Assembly (NCBI RefSeq): GCF_023898315.1
Contig: NC_064614.1
Location: forward strand, 1,054,132,432 to 1,054,196,431
From: Schistocerca nitens
Taxonomy: Eukaryota > Arthropoda > Insecta > Orthoptera > Acrididae
Direction: 5' to 3'
DNA length: 64,000 bases
Shown here: one piece after another, positions 11,263 through 24,371 of the stretch
Numbering within the stretch: position 1 is the first letter of the stretch
Layout: each line of letters opens with the position of its first letter
The notes under the pieces: generated by a model
Told to the model about the DNA's origin: nothing
Seen by the model: the letters and a program-made list of their open reading frames with translations, nothing else
Database searches by the model: none
Translations under genes and position numbers: made by a program

Positions 11263-14200
11263 ATGGATTATCATTCCGTCAAGTCACACACACTACTAAA
11301 TCACCATATCACTAACTGTCCAAACTCAATCTTGTAGGCAGGACGTACAGGGGCAACATTAGTTCACTAACCATTCACCACCAAACTATTTGTCAGCAAT
11401 TAGCCTTCACTTCATCACACCTCTTCACTACCACACCTCATTCCTAACTTTTTTACATTTTCTCTGGGGTACTGTTTTATTTCCTCATCCAAACATTAAC
11501 CTCTACACTGACACAACCTTTTTTATCTTCTCTGCGCCCATTCTTCAACCTTGTATTGTACCACGTTTACAAAATTTAACATCAACTTCACCTCACCCAG
11601 GTTTTCAACTCAACTTCAAACCATAGACCATCGAGTAGTCCATTCTTTCGAAAACTAGAACATCACTACTTCATTACCTTCATCATTTCTAATTATCACA
11701 TTACTCCAATTTCATAAACCTCCACATCACACACATACCAACTACTTCGTACACATACTCTCACACGTTTCATGCCTCCACTATATCATTTCCTCTCGTA
11801 TTCTAAATATTAGGGGAATGTACTTCCTACACATTTCTACCTCCATAACACACCTCAAAGGGTAAATTCTTTTACACTAAGCCACAACAAACAAAATAAA
11901 CAGACACAATATAAACCTTCTTTACAATCTTATCAATAACCAAGGGTCACTCAAGTCTCTCTTTATTTACTAGTCTTCAGTGTATTTCACTTCACAATAG
12001 CTAATAACCCTCCACAATTGGACTCTTTATTACTTCTACAAATTTTAATACTAACACAATCACACTCCAGAAAGCCACTCTCCATTACCAACATCAAGTT
12101 TCACCTTCATCATCTACAATTTCAATATTCTCTGGTCTCAACATCAGTACAACTCATTTGCCTAATAGGGGTACCAATAAAACTTCTTATCCTGTCACAC
12201 ATAAATACTTCCCCACTATCATTATTCTCCAACACACAAACTGAAATAATTAATTCTATGGCTTGGGAAAGGACCACGTCCTCACACACACACTCCTCCA
12301 TGCTAAATTTGACCTCACATCAGGTATCTACATCATTTCGACATACATCGTAAATTAACATAATTTCTACAATGTTGGATTTGCGTGGGAGCTTTTCGTT
12401 CCAAACAACAAACAGCATCTATACCTCAATGGGAAGGGCCATCAATTACACTTTCTGTACACCTTACATATACTGCAACTTTCACTACAACAACAGACCT
12501 TCCTTTCTCTCTGCATCTGCATTAGGGTCTTCGAACACCTTCTAGTCTCTTCCTAATTTAAACAGTCACGGGTCTTACTCTCATCACCTGTCTCATACAA
12601 AACTCCAAGAAATCAATAATGCAACTCTCACGATCATATTTTATTACAGGTCTCAAACATTACCAACTTGCTAGTCATTCTTTCTTATATCTATACACTC
12701 CAACCACACCTATGTTCATTCACCTCTAAGAACTCTTGGGACTCATTCTCAATTTACTTAAACCTATGCCTTCTTCCAATCTCTCTTTTAAACACTGTAC
12801 CCACACTGCCTTTATCAACACATCGTCAGTCACTCTACTCTTGGATATACTACCTTCAGTCAGACTTCTCTCTTTTCACAGGGCACATACGTTTAACTCG
12901 CAAACAATAATTATAAATCATCCACATTTCTGCTCAAGTCAGGTCTCCTCCTACTCTGCCATACACAGCTTGTCAACTGCAACAATACCTACTCCTTCAT
13001 TTACATTCATATCTCCAACATGCTACCAGCTCACGCAAGGGACATCCAAGGATTAAGAATTGCCTGGGCAATGGGAATCTCCACCTCATACACTTTAAAC
13101 TCCATTCTCACAAAATACTCTCTTTTCAGTGTTTACAGCTCATACACATCACCTACATTCAAAATATTTTTAGAATAAACCTATAAACCCTTATCAACTA
13201 TCCTATATTTTAGGGGATCAATCTACAGGGGGATCAAAGTTTCCTTCATAACAATCAAACCAATATTTATTTTTTCTCTTTTTACCTTTCTATACTCGCT
13301 CTAAATTCTCTAATCCTCTCTACCTCATCCAGAGTGAATTATAATTTCATTGGTATTCTATTCGTACATCTCTCTACCAATTTCCAAGGATATTTTACTC
13401 TCTGGAACAATACATATTCACCTCTATGGATTATCATTTCGTCAAGTCACACACACTACTAAATCACCACATCACTAACTGTCCAAACTCAGTCTTGTAG
13501 GCAGGACATACAGGGGCAACATTAGTTCACTAACCATTCACCACCAAACTATTTGTCAGCAATTAGCCTTCACTTCATCACACCTCTTCACTACCACACC
13601 TCATTCCTAACTTTTTTACATTTTCTCTGGGGTACTGTTTTATTTCCTCATCCAAACATTAACCTCTACACTGACACAACCTTTTTTATCTTCTCTGCGC
13701 CCATTCTTCAGCCTTGTATTGTACCACGTTTACAAAATTTAACATCAACTTCACCTCACCCAGGTTTTCAACTCAACTTCAAACCATAGACCATTGAGTA
13801 GTCCATTCTTTCAAAAACCAGAACATCACTACTTCATTACCTTCATCATTTCTAATTATCACATTACTCCAATTTCATAAACCTCCACATCACACACATA
13901 CCAACTACTTCGTACACATACTCTCACACGTTTCATGTCTCCACTATATCATTTCCTCTCGTATTCTAAATATTAGGGGACTGTACTTCCTACACCTTTC
14001 TACCTCCATAACACATCTCACAGGGTAAATTCTCTTACACTAAGCCACAACAAACAAAATAAACAGACACAATATAAACCTTCTTTACAATCTTATCAAT
14101 AACCAAGGGTCACTCAAGTCTCTCTTTATTTACTAGTCTTCACTGTATTTCACTTCACAATAGCTAATAACCTCTCCACAATTGGACTCTTTATAACTTC

Positions 14201-14545
14201 TACAAATTTTAATACTAACACAATCACACTCCAGAAAGCCACTCTCCATTACCAACATCAAGTTTCACCTTCATCATCTACATTTTCAATATTTCCTGTT
14301 CTCAACATCAGTACAACTCATTTGCCTAATAGGGGTACCAATAAAACTTCTTATCCTGTCACACATAAATACGTCCCCACTATCATTATTCTCCAACACA
14401 CAAACTGAAATAATTAATTCTATGGCTTGGGAAAGGACCACGTCCTCACACACACACACCTCCATGCTAAATTTGACCTCACATCAGGTATCTACATCAT
14501 TTCGACATACATCGTTAATTTACATAATTTCTATAATGTTGGATT
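10230..14545 (+). repeat. Higher-order block X, copy 1 (about 4.33 kb)
   Basis: The two-monomer block starts at the GTTCCCAACAAC variant. It recurs nearly unchanged at about 19,011-23,325 (offset 8781) and again from about 23,331 (further offset 4328). The block boundary lies within the conserved TATAATGTTGG to CTCGTTCC segment, so the joining crossovers occurred in the same short interval. Confidence 0.88.
11263..13425 (+). repeat. Satellite monomer (2163 bp)
   Basis: A full-length unit in block X copy 1. It matches the unit at 20,044 at a constant offset of 8781 and the unit at 24,372 at 13,109. It carries private CTACAATGTTGG and GAGCTTTTCGTTCC variants that follow those copies. Confidence 0.93.
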
Positions 14546-15589
14546 TGCGTGGGAGCTTCTCGTTCCAAACAACAAACAGCATCTATACCTCAATGGGAAG
14601 GACCATCAATTACACTTTCTGTACACCTTACACATACTGCAACTTTCACTACAACAACAGACTTCCCTTTCTCTCTGCATCTGCATTAGGGTCTTCGAAC
14701 ACCTTCTAGTCTCTTCCTAATTTAAACAGTCACGGGTCTTACTCTCATCACCTGGCTGATACAAAACTCCAAAAACTCAATAATGCAACTCTCACGATCA
14801 TATTTTATTACAGGTCTCAAACATTACCAACTTGCTAGTCATTCTTTCTTACATCTATACACTCCAACCACACCTATGTTCATTCACCTCTAAGAACTCT
14901 TGGGACTCATTCCCACTTTACTTAAACCTATGCCTTCTTCCAATGACTCTTTTAAACACTGTACCCACATTGCCTTTATTAAGACATCATCACTCAATCT
15001 ACTCTTAGATATACTACCTTCAGTCAGACTTTCCTCTTTTCACAGGGCACCTACGATTAACTTGCAAACAATAATTATAAATCATCCACATTTCTGCTCA
15101 ACTCAGGTCTCCTCCTACTCTGCCATACACAGCTTGTCAACTGCAACAATACCTACTATTTCATTTACATTCATATCTCCAACATGCTACCAGCTCACGC
15201 AAGGGACATCCCATGATTAAGAATTGCCTGGGCAATGGGAATCTCCAACTCATACACTTTAAACTCCATTCTCACAAAATACTCTCTTTTCAGTGTTTTC
15301 AGATCATACACATCATCTACATTCCAAATATTTTGAGAATAAACCTATAAACCCTTATCAACTATCCTAAATTTTAGGGGATCAATCTACAGGGGGATCA
15401 AAGTTTCCTTCATAACAATCAAACCAATATTTATTTTTTCTCTTTTTACCTTTCTATACTCGCTCTAAATTCTCTAATCCTCTCTACCTCATACAGAGTG
15501 AATTATTATTTCATTGGTATTCTATTCGTACATCTCTCTACCAATTTCAAAGGATATTTTACTCTCTGGAACAATACATACTCACCTCT
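13426..15589 (+). repeat. Satellite monomer (2164 bp)
   Basis: A full-length unit. The first half, to about 14,545, matches the unit at 22,207 at offset 8781. The second half (TTCCCACTTTAC, CTACTATTTCATTT) reappears in part near 23,750-24,100, which shows mosaic exchange. Confidence 0.93.
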
Positions 15590-17754
15590 ATGGATTATCG
15601 TTTCGTCAAGTCACACACACTACTAAATCACCACATCACTAACTGTCCATACTCAATCTTGTATGCAGGACATACAGGGGCAACATTAGTTCACTAACCA
15701 TTCACCACCAAACTATTTGTCACCAATTAGCCTTCACTTCATCACACCTCTTCCCTCCACACCTCATTCCTAACTTTTTTACATTTTCTCTGGGGTACTG
15801 TTTTATTTCCTCATCCAAACATTAACCTCTACACTGACACAACCTTTTTTATCTTCTCTGCGCCCATTCTTCAACCTTGTATTGTACCACGTTTACAAAA
15901 TTTAACATCAACTTCACCTCACCCAGGTTTTCAACTCAACTTCAAACCATAGACCATCGAGTGGTCCATTCTTTCGAAAACTAGAACATCACTACTTCAT
16001 TACCTTCATCATTTCTAATTATCACATTACTCCAATTTCATAAACCTCCACATCACACACATACCAACTACTTCGTGCACATACTCTCACACGTTTCATG
16101 TCTCCACTATATCATTTCCTCTCGTATTCTAAATATTAGGGGAATGTACTTCCTACACATTTCTACCTCCATAACACACCTCAAAGGGTAAATTCTTTTA
16201 CACTAAGCCACAACAAACAAAATAAACAGACACAATATAAACCTTCTTTACAATCTTATCAATAACCAAGGGTCACTCAAGTCTCTCTTTATTTACTAGT
16301 CTTCACTGTATTTCACTTCACAATAGCTAATAACCCTCCACAATTGGAATCTTTATTACTTCTACAAATTTTAATACTAACACAATCACACTCCAGAAAG
16401 CCACTCTCCATTACCAACATCAAGTTTCGCCTTCATCATCTACATTTTCAATATTTCCTGTTCTCAACATCAGTACAACTCATTTGCCTAATAGGGGTAC
16501 CAATAGAACTCCTTATCCTGTCACACATAAATACTTCCTCACTATCATTATTCTCCAACACACAAACTGAAATAATTAATTCTATGGCTTGGGAAAGGAC
16601 CACGTCCTCACACACACACACACACCTCCATGCTAAATTTGACCTCACATCAGGTATCTACATCATTTCGACATACATCGTAAATTAACATAATTTCTAT
16701 AATGTTGGATTTGCGTGGGAGCTTCTCGTTCCAAACAACAAACAGCATCTATACCTCAATGGGAAGGACCATCAATTACACTTTCTGTACACCTTACACA
16801 TACTGCAACTTTCACTACAACAACAGACTTCCCTTTCTCTCTGCATCTGCATTAGGGTCTTCGAACACCTTCTAGTCTCTTCCTAATTTAAACAGTCACG
16901 GGTCTTACTCTCATCACCTGGCTGATACAAAACTCCAAAAACTCAATAATGCAACTCTCACGATCATATTTTATTACAGGTCTCAAACATTACCAACTTG
17001 CTAGTCATTCTTTCTTACATCTATACACTCCAACCACACCTATGTTCATTCACCTCTAAGAACTCTTGGGACTCATTCCCACTTTACTTAAACCTATGCC
17101 TTCTTCCAATGACTCTTTTAAACACTGTACCCACATTGCCTTTATCAAGACATCATCACTCAATCTACTCTTAGATATACTACCTTCAGTCAGACTTCCC
17201 TCTTTTCACAGGGCACCTACGATTAACTTGCAAACAATAATTATAAATCATCCACATTTCTGCTCAAGTCAGGTCTCCTCCTACTCTGCCATACACAGCT
17301 TGTCAACTGCAACAATACCTACTCCTTCATTTACATTCATATCTCCAACATGCTACCAGCTCACGCAAGGGACATCCCAGGATTAAGAATTGCCTGGGCA
17401 ATGGGATTCTCCACCTCATACACTTTAAACTCCATTCTCACAAAATACTCTCTTTTCAGTGTTTCAGCTCATACACATCACCTACATTCAAAATATTTTG
17501 AGAATAAACCTATAAACCCTTATCAACTATCCTATATTTTAGGGGATCAATCTACAGGGGGATCAAAGTTTCCTTCATAACAATCAAACCAATATTTATT
17601 TTTTTTCTTTTTACCTTTCTATACTCGCTCTAAATTCTCTAATCCTCTCTACCTCATCCAGAGTGAATTATTATTTCATTGGTATTCTATTCGTACATCT
17701 CTCTACCAATTTCAACGGATATTTTACTCTCTGGAACAATACATATTCACCTAT
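15590..17754 (+). repeat. Satellite monomer (2165 bp)
   Basis: A full-length unit. It has the variants CTGTCCATACTC, TTGTATGCAGG and the TCTTCCCTCCACACC deletion form near 15,750. The same set is found in the unit at 28,700, offset about 13,110. Confidence 0.93.
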
Positions 17755-20043
17755 ATGGATTATCATTTCGTCAAGTAACACACACTACTAAATCACCACA
17801 CCACTAACTGTCCAAACTCAATCTTGTAGGCAGGACATACAGGGGCAACATTAGTTCACTAACCATTCACCACCAAACTATTTGTCAGCAATTAGCCTTC
17901 ACTTCATCACACCTCTTCACTACCACACCTCATTCCTAACTTTTTTACATTTTCTCTGGGGTACTGTTTTATTTCCTCATATAAACATTTACCTGTACAC
18001 TGACATAAACTTTTTTTATCTTCTCTGCACCATTCTTCAACCCTGTATTATACCACCTTTACAAAATTTAACATCAGCTTCACCTCACTCAGATTTTTAA
18101 CATTAACAGACATTTAACATTAACCACTACACTGACACAATCTTCTTTTATCTTCTCTGCACCATTCTTCAACCTTGTTTTATACCACCTTTACAAAATT
18201 TAACATCAACTTCACCTCACACAGGTTTTTAACTCTACTTCAAACCAGACACCATCAGTTACTCCATTCATTCGAAAACCCTAACATCACTACTTCATTA
18301 CCTTCATCATTTCTAATTATCACATTACTCCAATTTCATAAACCTCCACATCACGCACATACCAACTACTTCGTACACACTCTCTCACACTTTAGATGTC
18401 TCCACTATATCATTTCCTCTTGTATTCTAAATATTAAGAGACTGTACTTCCTACACCTTTCCACCTCCATAACACATCTCAAAGGGTAAATTCTTTTACA
18501 CTAAGCCACAACAAACAAAATAAACAGACACAATATAAACCTTCTTTACAATCTTATCAATAACCAAGGGTCACTCAAGTCTCTCTTTATTTACTAGTCT
18601 TCACTGTACTTCACTTCACAATAGCTAATAACCCTCCACAATTGGACTCTTTATTACTTCTACAAATTTTAATACTAACACAATCACACTCCAGAAAGCC
18701 ACTCTCCATTACCAACATCAAGTTTCACCTTCATCATCTACATTTTCAATATTTCCTGTTCTCAACATCAGTACAACTCATTTGCCTAATAGGGGTACCA
18801 ATAAAACTTCTTATCCCGTCACACATAAATACTTCCTCACTATCATTATTCTCTACCACACAAACTGAAATAACTAATTCTATTGCTTGGGAATGGGCCA
18901 CGTCCTCACACACACACACCTCCACCCTAAAATTTCACCTCACATCAGGTATCTACATCATTTCGATACACATCTTAAATTAACATAATTTCTATAATGT
19001 TGGATTTGAGTGGGAGCCTCTCGTTCCCAACAACAATCAGCATGTATACCTCAATGGGAAGGGCCATCAATTACACTTTCTGTACACCTTACATATACTG
19101 CAACTTTCACTACAACAACAGACTATCCTTTTCTCTCTGCATCTGTATTAGGGTCTTCGAACACCTTCTACTCCCTTCCTAATTTAAAAAGTCACGGGTC
19201 TTACTCTCATCACGTGTCTCATACAAAACTCCAAAAACTCAATAATGCAACTCTCACGATCATATTTTATTACAGGTCTCAAACATTACCAACTTGCTAG
19301 TCATTGTTTCTTACATCTATACACTCCAACCACACCTATGTTCATTCACCTCTAAGAACTCTTGGGACTCATTTTCTCTTTACTTAAACCTATGCCTTCT
19401 TCCAATGTCTCTTTTAAACACTGTACCCACATTGCCTTTATCAAGACATCATCACTCAATCTACTCTTAGATATACTACCTTCAGTCAGACTTCCCTCTT
19501 TTCACAGGGCACCTACGATTAACTTGCAAACAATAATTATAAATCATCCACATTTCTGCTCAAGTCACGTCTCCTCCTACTCTGCCATACACAGCTTGTC
19601 AACTGCAACAGTACCTACTCCTTCATTTACATTCATATCTCCAACATGCTACCAGCTCACGCAAGGGACATCCCATGATTGCCTGGGCAATGGGAATCTC
19701 CACCTCATACACTTTAAACTCCATTGTCACAAAATACTCTTTTTTCAGTGTTTTCAGCTCATACACATCACCTACATTCCAAATATTTTGAGAATAACCT
19801 ATAAACCCTTATCAACTATCCTAAATTTTAGGGGATCAATCTACAGGGGGATCAAAGTTTCCTTCATAACAATCAAACCAACATTTGTTTTTTCACTTTC
19901 CACCTTTCAATACTCGCTCTAAATTCTCTAATCCTCTCTACCTCAACCAGAGTGAATTATTATTTGATTGGTCTTCTATTCGTACATCTCTCTACCAATT
20001 TCAAAGGATATTTTACTCTCTGGAACAATACATATTCACCTCT
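17755..20043 (+). repeat. Satellite monomer with internal duplication (2289 bp)
   Basis: This unit is about 125 bp longer than its neighbours because the segment at phase about +230 to +345 occurs twice in non-identical forms (first copy about 17,985-18,102, second about 18,113-18,236). Around 19,020 it switches from one sequence type (GAGTGGGAGCC) to block X type. Confidence 0.92.
17985..18236 (+). repeat. Internal tandem duplication of ~120 bp
   Basis: Two forms of the CTGCACCATTCTTCAACC segment follow each other, joined by a short ATTAACAGAC linker. The second form carries CTCACACAGG, which also occurs near 33,435, while the first carries CTCACTCAG. They therefore look like pieces of two subfamilies joined by recombination, not a simple slippage copy. 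The same structure recurs at about 31,098-31,349. Confidence 0.85.
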
Positions 20044-23000
20044 ATGGATTATCATTCCGTCAAGTCACACACACTACTAAATCACCATATCACTAACTGT
20101 CCAAACTCAATCTTGTAGGCAGGACGTACAGGGGCAACATTAGTTCACTAACCATTCACCACCAAACTATTTGTCAGCAATTAGCCTTCACTTCATCACA
20201 CCTCTTCACTACCACACCTCATTCCTAACTTTTTTACATTTTCTCTGGGGTACTGTTTTATTTCCTCATCCAAACATTAACCTCTACACTGACACAACCT
20301 TTTTTATCTTCTCTGCGCCCATTCTTCAACCTTGTATTGTACCACGTTTACAAAATTTAACATCAACTTCACCTCACCCAGGTTTTCAACTCAACTTCAA
20401 ACCATAGACCATCGAGTAGTCCATTCTTTCGAAAACTAGAACATCACTACTTCATTACCTTCATCATTTCTAATTATCACATTACTCCAATTTCATAAAC
20501 CTCCACATCACACACATACCAACTACTTCGTACACATACTCTCACACGTTTCATGTCTCCACTATATCATTTCCTCTCGTATTCTAAATATTAGGGGAAT
20601 GTACTTCCTACACATTTCTACCTCCATAACACACCTCAAAGGGTAAATTCTTTTACACTAAGCCACAACAAACAAAATAAACAGACACAATATAAACCTT
20701 CTTTACAATCTTATCAATAACCAAGGGTCACTCAAGTCTCTCTTTATTTACTAGTCTTCAGTGTATTTCACTTCACAATAGCTAATAACCCTCCACAATT
20801 GGACTCTTTATTACTTCTACAAATTTTAATACTAACACAATCACACTCCAGAAAGCCACTCTCCATTACCAACATCAAGTTTCACCTTCATCATCTACAA
20901 TTTCAATATTCTCTGGTCTCAACATCAGTACAACTCATTTGCCTAATAGGGGTACCAATAAAACTTCTTATCCTGTCACACATAAATACTTCCCCACTAT
21001 CATTATTCTCCAACACACAAACTGAAATAATTAATTCTATGGCTTGGGAAAGGACCACGTCCTCACACACACACTCCTCCATGCTAAATTTGACCTCACA
21101 TCAGGTATCTACATCATTTCGACATACATCGTAAATTAACATAATTTCTACAATGTTGGATTTGCGTGGGAGCTTTTCGTTCCAAACAACAAACAGCATC
21201 TATACCTCAATGGGAAGGGCCATCAATTACACTTTCTGTACACCTTACATATACTGCAACTTTCACTACAACAACAGACTTTCCTTTCTCTCTGCATCTG
21301 CATTAGGGTCTTCGAACACCTTCTAGTCTCTTCCTAATTTAAACAGTCACGGGTCTTACTCTCATCACCTGTCTCATACAAAACTCCAAGAAATCAATAA
21401 TGCAACTCTCACGATCATATTTTATTACACGTCTCAAACATTACCAACTTGCTAGTCATTCTTTCTTATATCTATACACTCCAACCACACCTATGTTCAT
21501 TCACCTCTAAGAACTCTTGGGACTCATTCTCAATTTACTTAAACCTATGCCTTCTTCCAATCTCTCTTTTAAACACTGTACCCACACTGCCTTTATCAAC
21601 ACATCGTCAGTCACTCTACTCTTGGATATACTACCTTCAGTCAGACTTCTCTCTTTTCACAGGGCACATACGTTTAACTCGCAAACAATTATATTAAATC
21701 ATCCACATTTCTGCTCAACTCAGGTCTCCTCCTACTCTTCCATACACAACGTGTAAACTGCACCAATAGCTACTCCTTCATTTACATTCTTATCTTCAAC
21801 ATGCTACCAGCTCATACAAGGGACATCCAAGGATTAAGAATTGCCTGGGCAATGGGAATCTCCACCTCATACACTTTAAACTCCATTCTCACAAAATACT
21901 CTCTTTTCAGTGTTTACAGCTCATACACATCACCTACATTCAAAATATTTTTAGAATAAACCTATAAACCCTTATCAACTATCCTATATTTTAGGGGATC
22001 AATCTACAGGGGGATCAAAGTTTCCTTCATAACAATCAAACCAATATTTATTTTTTCTCTTTTTACCTTTCTATACTCGCTCTAAATTCTCTAATCCTCT
22101 CTACCTCATCCAGAGTGAATTATTATTTCATTGGTATTCTATTCGTACATCTCTCTACCAATTTCCAAGGACATTTTACTCTCTGGAACAATACATATTC
22201 ACCTCTATGGATTATCATTTCGTCAAGTCACACACACTACTAAATCACCACATCACTAACTGTCCAAACTCAGTCTTGTAGGCAGGACATACAGGGGCAA
22301 CATTAGTTCACTAACCATTCACCACCAAACTATTTGTCAGCAATTAGCCTTCACTTCATCACACCTCTTCACTACCACACCTCATTCCTAACTTTTTTAC
22401 ATTTTCTCTGGGGTACTGTTTTATTTCCTCATCCAAACATTAACCTCTACACTGACACAACCTTTTTTATCTTCTCTGCGCCCATTCTTCAACCTTGTAT
22501 TGTACCACGTTTACAAAATTTAACATCAACTTCACCTCACCCAGGTTTTCAACTCAACTTCAAACCATAGACCATTGAGTAGTCCATTCTTTCAAAAACC
22601 AGAACATCACTACTTCATTACCTTCATCATTTCTAATTATCACATTACTCCAATTTCATAAACCTCCACATCACACACATACCAACTACTTCGTACACAT
22701 ACTCTCACACGTTTCATGTCTCCACTATATCATTTCCTCTCGTATTCTAAATATTAGGGGACTGTACTTCCTACACCTTTCTACCTCCATAACACATCTC
22801 ACAGGGTAAATTCTCTTACACTAAGCCACAACAAACAAAATAAACAGACACAATATAAACCTTCTTTACAATCTTATCAATAACCAAGGGTCACTCAAGT
22901 CTCTCTTTATTTACTAGTCTTCACTGTATTTCACTTCACAATAGCTAATAACCTCTCCACAATTGGACTCTTTATAACTTCTACAAATTTTAATACTAAC

Positions 23001-23325
23001 ACAATCACACTCCAGAAAGCCACTCTCCATTACCAACATCAAGTTTCACCTTCATCATCTACATTTTCAATATTTCCTGTTCTCAACATCAGTACAACTC
23101 ATTTGCCTAATAGGGGTACCAATAAAACTTCTTATCCTGTCACACATAAATACGTCCCCACTATCATTATTCTCCAACACACAAACTGAAATAATTAATT
23201 CTATGGCTTGGGAAAGGACCACGTCCTCACACACACACACCTCCATGCTAAATTTGACCTCACATCAGGTATCTACATCATTTCGACATACATCGTTAAT
23301 TTACATAATTTCTATAATGTTGGAT
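19011..23325 (+). repeat. Higher-order block X, copy 2
   Basis: It matches 10,230-14,545 base for base over long stretches at offset 8781, including the private variants at the unit starting 20,044. At its left edge GGGAGCCTCTCGTTCC is joined to the block X form, marking the crossover point. Confidence 0.88.
20044..22206 (+). repeat. Satellite monomer (2163 bp)
   Basis: The middle unit of block X copy 2, the counterpart of 11,263 and 24,372. From about 21,690 it differs from the 12.9-kb region (ACAATTATATTAAATC, ACAACGTGTAAACTGC) but equals the 26.0-kb region, so copies 2 and 3 share a later conversion. Confidence 0.93.
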
Positions 23326-24371
23326 TTGCGTGGGATCTTCTCGTTCCCAACAACAATCAGCATGTATACCTCAACGGGAAGGGCCATCAATTACACTTTC
23401 TGTACACCTTAATTATACTGCAACTTTCACTACAACAACAGACTATCCATTTCTCTCTGCATCTGTATTAGGGTCTTCGAACACCTTCTACTCCCTTCCT
23501 AATTTAAAAAGTCACGGGTCTTACTCTCATCACCTGTCTCATACAAAACTCCAAAAACTCAATAATGCAACTCTCACGATCATATTTTATTACAGGTCTC
23601 AAACATTACCAACTTGCTAGTCATTGTTTCTTACATCTATACACTCCAACCACACCTATGTTCATTCACCTCTAAGAACTCTTGGGACTCATTTTCTCTT
23701 TACTTAAACCTATGCCTTCTTCCAATGTCTCTTTTAAACACTGTACCCACATTGCCTTTATTAAGACATCATCACTCAATCTACTCTTAGATATACTACC
23801 TTCAGTCAGACTTTCCTCTTTTCACAGGGCACCTACAATTAACTTGCAAACAATAATTATAAATCATCCACATTTCTGCTCAACTCAGGTCTCCTCCTAC
23901 TCTGCCATACACAGCTTGTCAACTGCAACAATACCTACTATTTCATTTACATTCATATCTCCAACATGCTACCAGCTCACGCAAGGGACATCCCATGATT
24001 AAGAATTGCCTGGGCAATGGGAATCTCCACCTCATACACTTTAAACTCCATTCTCACAAAATACTCTCTTTTCAGTGTTTTCAGATCATACACATCATCT
24101 ACATTCCAAATATTTTGAGAATAAACCTATAAACCCTTATCAACTATCCTAAATTTTAGGGGATCAATCTACAGGGGGATCAAAGTTTCCTTCATAACAA
24201 TCAAACCAATATTTATTTTTTCTCTTTTTACCTTTCAATACTCGCTCTAAATTCTCTAATCCTCTCTACCTCAACCAGAGTGAATTATTATTTGATTGGT
24301 CTTCTATTCGTACATCTCTCTACCAATTTCAAAGGATATTTTACTCTCTGGAACAATACATATTCACCTCT
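22207..24371 (+). repeat. Satellite monomer (2165 bp)
   Basis: A full-length unit spanning the junction between block X copies 2 and 3 near 23,330. It equals the unit at 26,535 at offset 4328 up to about 28.55 kb. Confidence 0.93.
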
